Positions 34,546 through 44,710 are shown, numbered from the stretch's first letter. The stretch: 64,000 bases of DNA from Belnapia rosea (GCF_900101615.1 NZ_FMZX01000004.1:172777-236776), one strand, 5' to 3'. A program made the numbers and translations. The notes: generated by a model from the sequence alone, not told the origin.

Positions 34546-37086
34546 TTGGCCCTGCTGTGGGAGGGGCTATGGCCCCGGCTCTGGCCGGTGCTGGCAGTGC
34601 TTGGCCTGTTCCTGGCCCTGGCCCTGCTCGACCTGCCGCGGCAGCTCCCGGCGCTGGTGCACATCCTGCTGCTGATGGGCTTCGCCGCGGCACTCGGGCT
34701 GGTGGGGTGGCGTGCCTTCCGGGGCTTCGCCGCGCCGGGTGAGGCCGCGGCGGAGCGGCGGCTGGAGCGCGAATCGGGTTTGCGGCACCGGCCGCTCGCC
34801 GCCCTGGCCGACCGGCCGGCCGGTGACGATCCGGCGGCGCTGGCGCTGTGGCATGTGCATCAGCAGCGGGCAGCGGCCCAGCTCAGTCGGCTGAAGGTTG
34901 GCGCACCGCGTCCGGGCCTGCCGGCGCGGGACCCGCGCGCCTTGCGGGCGGGGTTGCTGGTCGGCCTGCTGGCGGCCTTCGTCGTTGCCGGTGGCGAGGC
35001 GGGCGAGCGGCTGCGCCGGTCCGTGACCCCTGCCTTCGCCGGCCCTGTCGCCGGTCCGGGGCTGCGACTCGAGGCCTGGGTGACGCCGCCGGCCTATACC
35101 GGCGCGCCGCCGATATTCCTCGACCCGGCTGGTGGCAGCGCCACGGTGCCGGCTGGCAGCCGGCTGCAGGTCTCGCTCTCGGGCGGTGGGGGCGGGGTGC
35201 CGGAGCTGGTGGCGGATGGGGCGGCAACGCCCTTCCAGGCCCTCGATATGGCGAGCTTCACGGCGGAGATGCCGCTTGATCGCGGGCTGCACCTGGCCGT
35301 TCGCCGGGGCGGCATGGAGCTGGCGCGTTGGGCGCTCGCGGTGCAGGCCGATGGGCCGCCGACCGTGGCCTTCGCCGAGCCGCCGGGCCGGGCCCCTCGT
35401 GGCCTCGGCGCCCGGATGCCCTGGCGGGCGGAGGATGACTGGGGACTCGCCACGCTGCGTGCCGAGTTGCGGCTGAAGGCGCGGCGGGAGGCGCCGCCCC
35501 TGGTGCTCGACCTGCCCCTGCCGGGCGGCGCGCCGAAGACGGCGCGGGGAACGGCGCAGCCCGACCTCTCCGCGCATCCCTGGGCCGGGCTCGAGGTCGA
35601 GGCGCGGCTGCTGGCGCGGGATGGGGCCGGGCAGGAGGGCGCCTCGGAGAGCGCCGGGCTGACCTTGCCCGAGCGGAGCTTCAATCACCCCGTGGCGCGG
35701 CGCCTCATCGCCATCCGCCGGGACCTGTCGGTCGAGCCGGACCGGCGCAGCCCGGCCCGGCGTGCGCTGGAGGAGGTCGCCCAGGCGCCGGAGGCCTTCG
35801 AGCACGATACCACCACCTATCTCGTCCTGCGCGTGGCCCGCGGGCGGCTGCTGTCGGACCGCCGGCCCGAAGCCGTGCCCGAAGTGCAGGAGATGCTCTG
35901 GCAGACCGCGCTTGCCCTGGAGGAGGGCCGGGACGGCCGCACGCAGCGTGCCCTGCAGCAGGCGCGCGAGGCCCTGCGCGAGGCGCTCGACCAGGCCGAG
36001 CGGCAGCAGCAGGAGGCGCGGGAGAACCCCGAGCGGGCGCAGGAGCAGGCCGAGCAGCGGGCTGAACTGCAGCGCCGGATCCAGGAGCTGCGGGATGCCA
36101 TCCGCCAGCATCTCGAGGCGCTGGCCGAACGGCTGCAGCGCGAGAATGCCGAGGCGATGCCGGAAGGCAGCCAGAACCGGCTGATGGATCAGCGGGAGAT
36201 GGACCGCCGCACCCGCCGCATGGAGGAGGCCGCGCGTGAGGGCCGCACCGAGGACGCGAAGAAGGAACTCGCCGAACTCGAGGAGATGCTGAAGGCGTTG
36301 GAGGAGGGCCGCAGCCAGCGTGCCGAAAGCCCCGAGCGGCAGCAGCGGCGCGAGCGCGGACAGCAGCAGATGGGCGTGGTGCAGGACATGGTGAAGCGGC
36401 AGAGCGAGATGCTCGACCGCAGCCACCAGCGCGCCGAGCAGGGCGAGCGCGACCGCAGCCAGCGCAGCCGGCCGCAGCAGCGCTGGCCGCAACAGCCCCC
36501 GCCGCAACAGCTTCAGCCGCAACAGAATGCCGAGGCGCAGCCGGAGGCGGGCCAGGATGGCCGCCGCCAGCGCGCCCTGCGCCGGGCACTCGGTGAGATG
36601 ATGCAGCAATTCGGCGACCTGACCGGCGAGGTCCCGGAGGGTCTCGGCCGCGCCGATCAGGCGATGCGGGAGGCGCAGGAGGCGCTCGGCCGTGGTGGCG
36701 ACCCACGGGATGCCCAGCAGCGGGCGCTGCGTGCCCTGCAGGAAGGTGGCAGGCAGATGGCGCAGTCCATGCAGCGCCAATTCGGCAGCGCCCAGCCGGG
36801 CGAGGGCGAGGAGGAGGGCGAGCCGGGCGACATGGCGGGCGACAACCAGCCAGGCGGCCAGGGGCAGGAGCAGGCGCAGGGCCAGGGCGAGGGACGTGAC
36901 CCACTCGGCCGCCGCTCGCGCGACGTGAACGGCAATGCCGATAACGGGGCGGATACCCGTGTGCCGGAGGAGGCGGAGATGCTGCGCACCCGCAAGCTCC
37001 AGGATGAGCTGCGGCGCCGTGGTGCCGAGCGGGAACGCCCGGTCGAGGAACTGGACTACATCGACAGGCTGCTGAAGCGCTTCTGA
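34546..37086 (+). CDS. TIGR02302/DUF4175 membrane protein with long coiled coil
   Basis: At least 846 residues from a TTG at 34546. Two or three hydrophobic helices (RPVL...ALALLDL near 10-30, LLLMGFAAALGLVGW near 40-60, and LRAGLLVGLLAAFVVAGG near 130) are followed by a periplasmic beta-rich region, then from about residue 440 a very long Glu/Gln/Arg-rich helical stretch, and the family ending DYIDRLLKRF. The natural N-terminus seems to reach upstream (PERLAAALARWRLLARLALLWE is well-formed) but there is no ATG, GTG or TTG before the lysA stop, only CTG. The role is unknown; the family is confined mostly to alphaproteobacteria. Confidence 0.85.
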   Translation: MALLWEGLWPRLWPVLAVLGLFLALALLDLPRQLPALVHILLLMGFAAALGLVGWRAFRGFAAPGEAAAERRLERESGLRHRPLAALADRPAGDDPAALALWHVHQQRAAAQLSRLKVGAPRPGLPARDPRALRAGLLVGLLAAFVVAGGEAGERLRRSVTPAFAGPVAGPGLRLEAWVTPPAYTGAPPIFLDPAGGSATVPAGSRLQVSLSGGGGGVPELVADGAATPFQALDMASFTAEMPLDRGLHLAVRRGGMELARWALAVQADGPPTVAFAEPPGRAPRGLGARMPWRAEDDWGLATLRAELRLKARREAPPLVLDLPLPGGAPKTARGTAQPDLSAHPWAGLEVEARLLARDGAGQEGASESAGLTLPERSFNHPVARRLIAIRRDLSVEPDRRSPARRALEEVAQAPEAFEHDTTTYLVLRVARGRLLSDRRPEAVPEVQEMLWQTALALEEGRDGRTQRALQQAREALREALDQAERQQQEARENPERAQEQAEQRAELQRRIQELRDAIRQHLEALAERLQRENAEAMPEGSQNRLMDQREMDRRTRRMEEAAREGRTEDAKKELAELEEMLKALEEGRSQRAESPERQQRRERGQQQMGVVQDMVKRQSEMLDRSHQRAEQGERDRSQRSRPQQRWPQQPPPQQLQPQQNAEAQPEAGQDGRRQRALRRALGEMMQQFGDLTGEVPEGLGRADQAMREAQEALGRGGDPRDAQQRALRALQEGGRQMAQSMQRQFGSAQPGEGEEEGEPGDMAGDNQPGGQGQEQAQGQGEGRDPLGRRSRDVNGNADNGADTRVPEEAEMLRTRKLQDELRRRGAERERPVEELDYIDRLLKRF

Positions 37087-38048
37087 TGCCGCATGGCGAC
37101 CACCACCATCATCACGGGCACGACCATGATGGCCATAGCCATGGTCATGGCCATGGCCACGCGCATGGGCCGGCGCCGGGCGAGCGGGGCTTCGCCCTCG
37201 GTGTCTCGCTCAATCTCGGCTTCGTCGCGCTGGAGGTGGTCGCAGGGCTGATCGCCGGCTCCCTGGCGCTGTTGGCGGATGCGGGACACAACCTCTCCGA
37301 CGTGCTCGGCCTGGTGCTGGCCTGGGTGGCGGTGCGGCTGGCCCGGCGCCTGCCCGGTGGGCGACGGACCTATGGATGGCATCGCGGCACCATCCTGGCG
37401 GCGCTCGCCAATGCCATGCTGCTGCTGGTCGCGGTCGGCGCCATCGCCCTGGAGTCGGTGCGGCGGCTGATGGAGCCCGCGCCGGTCGCCACCGGCTTCA
37501 TGATGGCCGTGGCGGCGGCCGGCATCCTGGTGAATGGCGGCACGGCGCTGCTCTTCGCCCGAGGACGGGAGGAGGATATCAACCGCCGGGGTGCCTATCT
37601 GCACATGATGGCGGATGCCGGCGTCTCGGCCGGCGTGGTGCTCGGCGGGCTGCTGATCCGGCTGACCGGGTGGGACTGGGTGGACCCCGCCGCCGGGCTG
37701 GTCATCGCCGCGGTGATCCTGATCGGCACCTGGGGCTTGCTGCGGGAGTCGGTCGATCTCGCCATGGACATGGTGCCGCGCGGAATCGACCCGGAGGCGG
37801 TCGGCGCCTGGCTGGCAGGGCAGCCCGGCGTCGCCGAGGTGCATGACCTGCATATCTGGGCGCTCTCCACCACGGAGACGGCCCTGACGGCGCATCTGGT
37901 GCGGCCTGGGGCGCTGGTGGATGACGGCTTCCTCTGCGCGGTGCAGCAGGGGCTGCAGGAGCGTTTCCGGATCAGCCATGCGACCCTGCAGGTGGAGCAG
38001 GGAGACCCAGCCTATCCTTGCGCGCTGGCGCCTGCCGAAGCGCTTTGA
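37086..38048 (+). CDS. Cation diffusion facilitator (Zn/Co/Cd exporter)
   Basis: A 320-residue inner-membrane antiporter that exports divalent metals in exchange for protons. The first 30 residues are an extreme His/Gly/Asp stretch (HGDHHHHHGHDHDGHSHGHGHGHAHG) for metal capture. Six helices follow; metal sites are in LLADAGHNLSDVLGL (helix 2) and YLHMMADAGVSAGV (helix 5). The C-terminal cytosolic domain has VHDLHIWALSTTETALTAHL, typical for ZitB/CzcD. Its ATG shares one base with the stop of the gene upstream (TGATG). Confidence 0.92.
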   Translation: MPHGDHHHHHGHDHDGHSHGHGHGHAHGPAPGERGFALGVSLNLGFVALEVVAGLIAGSLALLADAGHNLSDVLGLVLAWVAVRLARRLPGGRRTYGWHRGTILAALANAMLLLVAVGAIALESVRRLMEPAPVATGFMMAVAAAGILVNGGTALLFARGREEDINRRGAYLHMMADAGVSAGVVLGGLLIRLTGWDWVDPAAGLVIAAVILIGTWGLLRESVDLAMDMVPRGIDPEAVGAWLAGQPGVAEVHDLHIWALSTTETALTAHLVRPGALVDDGFLCAVQQGLQERFRISHATLQVEQGDPAYPCALAPAEAL

Positions 38049-38132
38049 CCCGTTCCGCCCCCGGCCCGACAACCCGGGCCGGTAGCATCGCGTTCCTGCT
38101 GGCGACTGAGCCGAGGACGGGAGAGACAAGCG

Positions 38133-39302
38133 ATGCGGGCATTATGTTGGCACGGCAAGCAGGATATCCGCTGCGATACCGTCCCCGATCCGAAGATTGA
38201 GCATCCGCGCGACGCGATCATCAAGGTCACGTCCTGCGCCATCTGCGGCTCCGACCTGCACCTGTATGACAACTTCATGCCGGGCATGGAGAATGGCGAC
38301 ATCATGGGCCATGAGACCATGGGGATTGTCGAGGAGGTCGGGTCCGAGGTCTCGAACCTGAAGAAGGGCGACCGTGTCGTCATCCCCTTCACCATCTTCT
38401 GCGGCGAGTGCGACCAGTGCCGGCGCGGCAATTTCTCGGTCTGCGAGCGGAGCAACCGCAACAAGTCGCTGGCCGACAAGGTCTTCGGCCACACGACGGC
38501 AGGCCTGTTCGGCTACACGCACCTGACCGGCGGCTATCCGGGCGGGCAGGCCGAGTATCTGCGGGTGCCCTTCGCCGACAGGACGCATATCAAGGTACCG
38601 GGCGGCATCCCGGACGAGACGCTGCTCTTCCTCAGCGACATCTTCCCGACGGGCTGGCAGGCCGCGGTGCAATGCGACATCCAGCCGGACGACACCGTCG
38701 CCATCTGGGGCTGCGGGCCGGTCGGGCAATTCGCCATCCGCTCCGCGCTGCTGCTGGGCGCGAAGCAGGTCATCGCCATCGACCGGGTGCCGGAGCGGCT
38801 GGCGATGGCGGAGGCGGGCGGCGCGACCGTCATCGACTTCTCGAAGGAGAGCGTGGTCGAGCGGCTGAACGAGCTGACCCGCGGCAAGGGCCCGGAGAAG
38901 TGCATCGACTGCGTCGGCCTCGAGGCGCATGCCACGGCAACCATCGACAGCATGTATGACCGCGCCAAGCAGGCGGTAATGCTGGAGACCGACCGGCCGC
39001 ATGTGCTGCGGGAGATGATGTATGTCTGCCGCCCTGCCGGTGTGCTCTCCATCCCCGGCGTCTATGGCGGGCTGCTCGACAAGGTCCCCTTCGGGATGGC
39101 GATGAACAAGGGCCTGACCTTCCGCATGGGCCAGACCCATGTGAACCGCTGGACCGACGACCTGCTGCGGCGGATCGAGCAGGGGCAGATCGACCCGTCC
39201 TTCGTCATCACCCATACCGTCGGGCTGGCGGAGGGGCCGAACATGTACAAGACCTTCCGCGACAAGCTGGATGGCTGCATCAAAGTGGTGCTGAAGCCAT
39301 GA
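38133..39302 (+). CDS. Zinc-dependent alcohol/formaldehyde dehydrogenase-like protein
   Basis: A 389-residue medium-chain dehydrogenase. The catalytic zinc site starts with [12 protein letters not shown] and includes [12 protein letters not shown]; the structural zinc loop is [16 protein letters not shown]. The Rossmann motif is [27 protein letters not shown], with Asp after the strand favouring NAD. The pattern follows the glutathione-dependent formaldehyde dehydrogenase-like group used for hydride transfer on aldehydes or alcohols. Its stop overlaps the ATG of the next membrane-protein gene, so both are expressed together. Confidence 0.9.
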   Translation: MRALCWHGKQDIRCDTVPDPKIEHPRDAIIKVTSCAICGSDLHLYDNFMPGMENGDIMGHETMGIVEEVGSEVSNLKKGDRVVIPFTIFCGECDQCRRGNFSVCERSNRNKSLADKVFGHTTAGLFGYTHLTGGYPGGQAEYLRVPFADRTHIKVPGGIPDETLLFLSDIFPTGWQAAVQCDIQPDDTVAIWGCGPVGQFAIRSALLLGAKQVIAIDRVPERLAMAEAGGATVIDFSKESVVERLNELTRGKGPEKCIDCVGLEAHATATIDSMYDRAKQAVMLETDRPHVLREMMYVCRPAGVLSIPGVYGGLLDKVPFGMAMNKGLTFRMGQTHVNRWTDDLLRRIEQGQIDPSFVITHTVGLAEGPNMYKTFRDKLDGCIKVVLKP

Positions 39303-39823
39303 GCCGCCCGGTGATCGCGCCGAAGCATGCGCGGGCGCTCGCGCAGGGGCTCGGCTGGTTCAGCATCGGCCTCGGCGTGGCCGAGGTGCTGATGCCGCAT
39401 CGCGTCACCCGTGCGACCGGTCTGCACGGGCATGAGAGGCTGGTCGCCAGCTACGGCGTGCGGGAGATCGCCACGGGGATCGGGCTGCTGACCTCCCGCG
39501 ACCCGACGCCGTGGCTCTGGGGCAGGGTTGGCGGCGATGCGCTCGATATCGGGACGCTTGCCGCCGGGCTGCGGCCGGCCAACCGGGATCGGGAGCGGTC
39601 CGGGGCGGCGTTGCTGGCGGTCCTCGGCGTGGCGGCGCTCGACCTGGTCTGCGTGCTGGCGCTGAAGCCCTCGCGGCGACCGCCGCTGCCGCTGGCCGAT
39701 TACCGACGCCGCAGCGGCCTGCCGCAGCCGCCTGGCGCTATGCGCGGTGCGGCGAGCGACTTCGTGGTGCCCGCCGATATGCGGACGCCACCGGCGCTGC
39801 GCTGGCCGGCAGAGGCGCGGTAG
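39299..39823 (+). CDS. Small membrane protein coupled to the dehydrogenase
   Basis: A 174-residue protein with three or four weak membrane helices ([68 protein letters not shown]) and a soluble Pro/Arg-rich C-terminus. The pattern [13 protein letters not shown]...[13 protein letters not shown] is found in a widespread group of uncharacterised membrane proteins, sometimes as the N-terminal part of cyclase/dehydrase-like proteins. Function is unknown. Its ATG lies within the dehydrogenase stop (ATGA). Confidence 0.7.
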   Translation: MSRPVIAPKHARALAQGLGWFSIGLGVAEVLMPHRVTRATGLHGHERLVASYGVREIATGIGLLTSRDPTPWLWGRVGGDALDIGTLAAGLRPANRDRERSGAALLAVLGVAALDLVCVLALKPSRRPPLPLADYRRRSGLPQPPGAMRGAASDFVVPADMRTPPALRWPAEAR

Positions 39824-39909
39824 CACCGCAAGGCGGATCAAACTTGTCGCAGGCCGGGCCGTTGTCCTGCTGCTACCTGCGGGCAATTCCAGACACAGGA
39901 TTGGTGACC

Positions 39910-40170
39910 ATGAGCAAGCCCCATTCCCGCACCACGGAAAAGAACAACGACCATACCGGTGGCGGCCCGGGCAGCAGCCACCAGGGCGGATCGCACGGCC
40001 ATGCCACGCGGTCCCAGGACAAGTCCAATAGCGACACCACGCCCGAGCCCGGCGCGCCGACCAACACCGACCGCTCCCACGTGTCCGGTGGCGGCGGGGA
40101 GCGCGATGTCGCGCATACGCATGACCATGTCTACAAAAGCTCCAAGCACAGCAGCTCCAAGGACGACTAG
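39910..40170 (+). CDS. Small hydrophilic His/Ser/Gly-rich protein
   Basis: An 86-residue, wholly hydrophilic protein (SKPHSRTTEKNNDHTGG... ending SKHSSSKDD). It has no hydrophobic core, many Gly, Ser, His, Asp and Lys residues, and is probably disordered. I recognise no family; such proteins are often stress-induced, but nothing here proves that. Start at 39910 follows a modest purine stretch (CAGGATTGG). A clear bidirectional terminator follows. Confidence 0.6.
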   Translation: MSKPHSRTTEKNNDHTGGGPGSSHQGGSHGHATRSQDKSNSDTTPEPGAPTNTDRSHVSGGGGERDVAHTHDHVYKSSKHSSSKDD

Positions 40171-40201
40171 GAGCCCTGGCTGAACGGCGGCGCGTGGCCT
40201 G

Positions 40202-40227
40202 CTCCGGCGTGTTCCGTCACGCCGGAG
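40202..40227. terminator. Bidirectional terminator
   Basis: A perfect 10-bp stem (CTCCGGCGTG at 40202-40211, complement at 40218-40227) with a 6-nt loop between the convergent hydrophilic-protein and TerB genes. Confidence 0.6.
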
Positions 40228-40243
40228 AATGGCGCCGCCGGCC

Positions 40244-40660
40244 CTAGATCACCTGATACCGTGCCCGTGCCGCCCGCTCGATGGCGCCGGCGATGAGGCG
40301 GTCGATATCCATGGCGATGCGGAAGTCCTGGAGGAATTGCAGCTCCTCCTGCGTCAGGTCGCCATCTGCCGCGGCGACTTCGCAGGCCAGCAGATAGGCC
40401 GTTTCGCGCAGCCGTGGCGGCAGGGCCTCGCGGATCAGGGTGCAGGCGCGGTCCAGCCCGTCCGCCCGGTCGAGCAGGGTGAGGCAGGTCTCGGTCACGC
40501 TCGAGATGCCGTTCGGGTGGAAGTCGCTGAAGGCCGGCAGGGTCTGTACCAGCCGGGACATCATGGCGAGCTCGGCATCCGACATCATGCGGTCGGAGGC
40601 CGCCATCAGCACCATGGCGCAGACCAGCGCCTCCTGCGGATTGAAACGGGTATTGGGCAT
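40244..40660 (-). CDS. TerB-like (tellurite resistance) domain protein
   Basis: A 138-residue, all-helical cytosolic protein. From the ATG at 40660 it reads NTRFNPQEALVCAMVLMAASDRMMSDAELAMMSRLV, then AYLLACEVAAADGDLTQEELQFLQDFR. The two acidic loops (SDRMMSDAE and ADGDLTQEE) are the metal-binding repeats of the TerB/DjlA fold. The actual role of stand-alone TerB proteins is unclear, and no other ter genes are near, so tellurite resistance should not be assumed. The upstream in-frame extension to 40711 lacks domain character. Confidence 0.85.
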   Translation of the reverse strand: MPNTRFNPQEALVCAMVLMAASDRMMSDAELAMMSRLVQTLPAFSDFHPNGISSVTETCLTLLDRADGLDRACTLIREALPPRLRETAYLLACEVAAADGDLTQEELQFLQDFRIAMDIDRLIAGAIERAARARYQVI

Positions 40661-40723
40661 GGGGAGCCTCGCTTTCCGGCGGTTGGTCGCCCGGCCTGCG
40701 GGCGGCGTCAACCACTCAGCCTG

Positions 40724-43516
40724 TCACCCTTCTGCCAGGAAGGCACGCGTCTCCGCCACCACCTCGGCGAGGCCGGTCCGGCGGAGCGGCACGCCCTCGG
40801 GCAGGCCGGCCAGCAGGCGGGAGGGGCAGGAGCGGTCGAGCAGGACGAAGACGCCGCGGTCATCCGCCCGGCGGATCAGCCGGCCGAAGGCCTGGCGCAG
40901 CCGGTGGCGGGCCAGCGCGTCGTCATAGCCCTTGGGGTCGCCGCCGGAGAGGTGGACGCGGCGCTCCCGGTGCAGGATGGAGGGGCGGGGCCAGGGCACC
41001 CTGTCGAAAACCAGCAGGCGGAGGCTGCGGCCGGGCACATCGACGCCATCCCGCATCGCATCCGTCCCGAGCAGGCAGGAATTCTCCTCGGCGCGGAAGA
41101 CATCCACGAGGGTGGCGTTGTCCATCGCGTCCATGTGCTGGGCATAGAGCGGGATGCCGGCCGCCTCCAGCCGGGGCGCCATGTGGCGGAACCCGTCCCG
41201 CAGCCGCCGGATGGCGGTGAAGAGGCCGAGGCCGCCGCCGCCGGCCGCCAGGAACAGCGCCCCCATCGCCGCCGAGATCTGGGCGGAGCGGGTCTTGTCC
41301 ACATCCGTCACCACGAAGGCGCGGGTGCGGGCGGCATAGTCGAAGGGTGACGGGAAGGCCGCGCGGATGGCCGGCGTCGCCAGGTGGCTGGCGCCGGTGC
41401 GGGCCTCGGCGGCCACCCAGTCGGCTTCCTGGTCGCCGCCCAGCCCGGCATCGCGGAGCGTGGCCGAGGTCACGAGCAGGCCATGCGCCGGGGCGGCGAC
41501 GGTCAGTGCGAAGGGCGTCGTCGGGTCGAGCCAGTGGCGGTGCAGGCCGGCATCCACCTCGCGGCCCTCGCGGCGGGTCAGCGCCAGCCAGTCGACGAAG
41601 GCGCGGCGCTCACCTGGGGAGGGGGGCGGCTCACGCAGGGCGCGGAGCATGCCCTGCCAGGCGGCGAGGGGCATCAGGGCACGGCGCTCGATCCCCTTGG
41701 CGGCGGTCTCGTAGCGGATGCGGTCAGTGGTCTCGAGCTCCTCCACCTCATCCTCGAGCCGGGCCATCAGCTTCTCGCGCAGACGGGCCAGCGGTTCCTC
41801 GATGCGCTTGAGGGCGCGCTCCAGCGCCTCGCCGGCCTCGGGCAGGTCCTCGCCGAGCGGGTGCAGGTCGCATTGCACGTCATAGAGGCCGTCCTCCTCC
41901 CGGGCGCGGGCGAGGACCTGGCGGCGGACGGCGCGGAGGAAGACCTCGGTCGGGTTGGATTGCCGCTCGGCCGCGGCTTCCGAGGCGGGCTCGCGCGGCT
42001 CCTCGGAGAGGCGCGTCACCCAGCCGAGGCCGGGGAGGGCGCGGGCGGCGTGGAGGGCGGCCTCCATCGGCGGCAGCAGGTCGGGCAGGTCGCCGGCCAG
42101 CTCCTCGATTCGCCGCCGGAGGCCCCGGGCGCGGCTGCGGCCGCCCTCGGCGCCGAGCAGCCAGCGGCGCATCTCCGCCGTCTCGCCGCCGCACAGCGCC
42201 GCGGAGAAGGCGGCGTCGGCGGCATCGAAGAGGTGATGCCCCTCGTCGAAGACGTAGCGCAGCGGCCGCACATCCTCCGCCCCGCCCTGCGCCGCCTGGA
42301 CCATCACCAGCGCATGGTTGGCGACGACGAGCGTCGCCGTGCGGGCACGGCGGATGGAGTGCTCGACATAGCATTGCTTGTAGCGCGGGCAGGCCGAGCG
42401 GATGCACTCGCCCCGCCGGTCGGCGAGCGGCCAGATGCTGGCGGGGCCGTGCAGCTCCGCCACCCAGCCGGGGAAGTCGCCGGCCATAAGGTCGCCATCG
42501 CGGGTTGCCAGCGCCCAGCGGGCGACGAGGGCCAGCGGCACGGCCATGTCGGGGTGGGTGGCCTGGCCCAGCATCTCGTCGAGGTTCAGCAGGCAGAGGT
42601 AATTCTCCCGCCCCTTGCGGACGACGACCCGGCGGCGGCGCTCCTCCGGCTCCGGGTAGAGGCGGCCGAGCTCCTGGTCGATCTGGCGCTGCAGGTTGCG
42701 GGTGAAGGTGGAGATCCAGACCGGGGCGCCGTTCCGCTCCGCCCAGAGGCTGGCCGGGGCGATGTAGCCGAGGGTCTTGCCCGTGCCGGTGCCGGCCTCG
42801 GCGAGGACGATATGCGGCGTGCCGCGATCCTCGCGCGGGGCGAAGGCGCCGCTGGCGGCGGAGGCGTAGTCGGCCTGCTGCGGGCGCTGCTCGGAACCCT
42901 CGCCGAGGATCTGGGCGAGGCGGGTGCGCGCCTCGCCGGGCGAGACCTCGAAGCTGCCGGGTGGCTGGGCGGGGCCGGGATCCTCCCAGTCGGGCAGGCG
43001 GCGCCAGACCTTGTAGGGATCGAGCGAGGGTTTCTCCTGATCCGCGCCGAGGGCGGCGAGGACGGATTCGGCCCAGGCCCAGCCGGCCACCTTCTTCAGA
43101 TGGGTGGCGAGGATGGCGGCGTCGCGGTTCAGCGGCAGGTGGCGGCCGGCGGCGAGGTGGCGCAGCAGGATGGTCGCCATCTCGGGCAGCTGGGCCGCCG
43201 CCGCCGCATCATCCGCCGGCGGGGTGAGGTCGAGCGCCATGGCGAGGCCGCGCGGCGTCGGCGCGGCCGGGCGTGCCGGCATGCAGAAGGCGAAGAGCTC
43301 CAGCAGGTCGAAGGCGGCGTCGAAGCGCGGCAGGTCCAGCCGGCGGGCGGTGGCGGGGGCATGGACCAGCAAGGGCGCGGCGCCGCCCAGCGCCTCGGCG
43401 AGGCCCGAGGCGGAGAGGGCCAGCAACTCGCCATCCGGGGTGAGCAGGGTGGCGCGGCCGAGGCCGGCGACCAGGGCCGGGGCGTCGGGCAGGAGGAGGC
43501 GCGGGGGCTGGGGCAT
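40724..43516 (-). CDS. DinG/XPD-type ATP-dependent DNA helicase
   Basis: A 930-residue superfamily 2 helicase. About 210 N-terminal residues precede the motor and have no clear motif. Walker A is in VLAEAGTGTGKTLGYIAP, the DEAH-type box is VFDEGHHLFDAAD, and motif VI is LRQAFGRLIRRADDRGVFVLLD. Cysteines between motifs I and II (YLCLLN, and CIRSACPRYKQC) are placed as in the iron-sulfur cluster of DinG/XPD enzymes. It unwinds forked DNA or R-loops 5' to 3'. The gene is intact and stands alone, with several hairpins upstream of its start. Confidence 0.9.
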   Translation of the reverse strand: MPQPPRLLLPDAPALVAGLGRATLLTPDGELLALSASGLAEALGGAAPLLVHAPATARRLDLPRFDAAFDLLELFAFCMPARPAAPTPRGLAMALDLTPPADDAAAAAQLPEMATILLRHLAAGRHLPLNRDAAILATHLKKVAGWAWAESVLAALGADQEKPSLDPYKVWRRLPDWEDPGPAQPPGSFEVSPGEARTRLAQILGEGSEQRPQQADYASAASGAFAPREDRGTPHIVLAEAGTGTGKTLGYIAPASLWAERNGAPVWISTFTRNLQRQIDQELGRLYPEPEERRRRVVVRKGRENYLCLLNLDEMLGQATHPDMAVPLALVARWALATRDGDLMAGDFPGWVAELHGPASIWPLADRRGECIRSACPRYKQCYVEHSIRRARTATLVVANHALVMVQAAQGGAEDVRPLRYVFDEGHHLFDAADAAFSAALCGGETAEMRRWLLGAEGGRSRARGLRRRIEELAGDLPDLLPPMEAALHAARALPGLGWVTRLSEEPREPASEAAAERQSNPTEVFLRAVRRQVLARAREEDGLYDVQCDLHPLGEDLPEAGEALERALKRIEEPLARLREKLMARLEDEVEELETTDRIRYETAAKGIERRALMPLAAWQGMLRALREPPPSPGERRAFVDWLALTRREGREVDAGLHRHWLDPTTPFALTVAAPAHGLLVTSATLRDAGLGGDQEADWVAAEARTGASHLATPAIRAAFPSPFDYAARTRAFVVTDVDKTRSAQISAAMGALFLAAGGGGLGLFTAIRRLRDGFRHMAPRLEAAGIPLYAQHMDAMDNATLVDVFRAEENSCLLGTDAMRDGVDVPGRSLRLLVFDRVPWPRPSILHRERRVHLSGGDPKGYDDALARHRLRQAFGRLIRRADDRGVFVLLDRSCPSRLLAGLPEGVPLRRTGLAEVVAETRAFLAEG

Positions 43517-43560
43517 GTGTTCGCGCTTTACCCCATATCCCGCACCGGGTCTTTAGAACT

Positions 43561-43653
43561 CCCCACAAAACCGCTTCGCGGCTTTGCGGGGCCCCGAATT
43601 GTCGCTCAATGCCCAAGGTCTCGCACAGCCTTCCGTGGCAAAGCCACGGAAGG
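43561..43653. terminator. Two hairpins between helicase and desulfhydrase genes
   Basis: An 11-bp perfect stem (43629-43639 with 43643-43653, loop AAA) lies downstream of the minus-strand desulfhydrase stop and is probably its terminator. A second, imperfect 14-bp stem (43561-43574 with 43578-43591, loop TTC, two A-C mismatches) lies nearer the helicase start. The region from 43517 to 43693 holds no gene. Confidence 0.55.
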
Positions 43654-43693
43654 ACACCGGGCAGGAGCCGGTTTTGATCGCCGGCTTGATGGA

Positions 43694-44710
43694 TCAGGCG
43701 GCGACGTCGCCGGGCAGGCCAAATGCCTCCGGGTAGCCGAACAGGCCGGCCTGGCCGCCGGTATGCAGGAAGACGATGTTCTGGTCCTTGGCGAAGTGGC
43801 CCCGCTGTATCAGGTCGATCAGCCCGGCCATCCCTTTGCCCGAATAGACAGGGTCGAGGAGGATGCCCTCCTTCTGCGCCACCAGCTTCACCGCCTCGAC
43901 CATGCCCTCGGTCGGGATGCCGTAGCCCTGGCCGACATAGTCGCAATTGGCGACGACATGCTCTGCCTTGATGAGTCCCGGCAGGCCGAGATGGGCGGCG
44001 GTGCGCTCGGCCAGCGCCAGGACATTCGCCTCCTGCTTCGGCTTCGGCGCGCGGACGCCGATGCCGAGGACGGGGATGCCGCTGTTCAGCGCGACGAGGC
44101 CCGCCACCAGCCCCGCTTGGGTGCCGGCCGAACCTGTGGCGTGGACGAGGTGGTCGATGCGCAGGCCCATCTCGGCGGCCTGCGCCACCAGCTCCAGCGC
44201 CGCATTGACATAGCCGAGCGCGCCGACCGGGTTGGAGCCGCCGCCCGGGATGACATAGGGCTTGCGTCCCTTGGCGCGGAGGTCGGCGGCGACGGCTTCC
44301 ATCTCCGCCTGCATGTCGGCCCCGCCGGGGCGGCGGGCGACCTGGGCACCGTGCAGCCGGTCCATCAGCACGTTGCCGGACTGGGTATAGGCCGGGTCGG
44401 TGGAGCCGGTGCGGTCCTCCAGCAGGATCAGGCAGTCGAGGCCGAGCTTGGCGGCGGCCGCGGCGGTCTGGCGGGCATGGTTGGACTGGGTGGCGCCCTG
44501 GGTGATGAGGATGTCGGCGCCCTGGGCCTGCGCATCGGCGCAGAGGTATTCCAGCTTCCGCGTCTTGTTGCCGCCGGTGGAGAGGCCGGTGCAGTCGTCC
44601 CGCTTGATCCAGAGCCGCGGGCCGCCGAGGTGGCGCGAGAGCTGCTCCATCGGCTCCAGCGGCGTCGGCAGGTGGCCGAGGCGGATGCGCGGGAAGCGGG
44701 CGAGGTTCAT
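43694..44710 (-). CDS. D-cysteine desulfhydrase / L-cysteate lyase-like PLP enzyme
   Basis: A 338-residue fold-type II PLP enzyme of the ACC-deaminase family, from the ATG at 44710. The PLP lysine is Lys49 in [35 protein letters not shown] and [16 protein letters not shown] bind cofactor and phosphate, and [14 protein letters not shown] closes the site. Members release sulfide from D-cysteine (DcyD) or sulfite from L-cysteate (CuyA); sequence alone does not decide. True ACC deaminase activity is less likely. It follows asd on the same strand, with a hairpin between. Confidence 0.85.
   Translation of the reverse strand: MNLARFPRIRLGHLPTPLEPMEQLSRHLGGPRLWIKRDDCTGLSTGGNKTRKLEYLCADAQAQGADILITQGATQSNHARQTAAAAAKLGLDCLILLEDRTGSTDPAYTQSGNVLMDRLHGAQVARRPGGADMQAEMEAVAADLRAKGRKPYVIPGGGSNPVGALGYVNAALELVAQAAEMGLRIDHLVHATGSAGTQAGLVAGLVALNSGIPVLGIGVRAPKPKQEANVLALAERTAAHLGLPGLIKAEHVVANCDYVGQGYGIPTEGMVEAVKLVAQKEGILLDPVYSGKGMAGLIDLIQRGHFAKDQNIVFLHTGGQAGLFGYPEAFGLPGDVAA

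Noticed and set aside
40244-40660. Tellurite resistance function for the TerB protein
   Set aside because: A lone TerB domain without other ter genes does not support this function.
43694-44710. Annotation as true ACC deaminase
   Set aside because: The PLP frame is shared by D-cysteine desulfhydrase and L-cysteate lyase; sequence and context give no reason to choose ACC as substrate.
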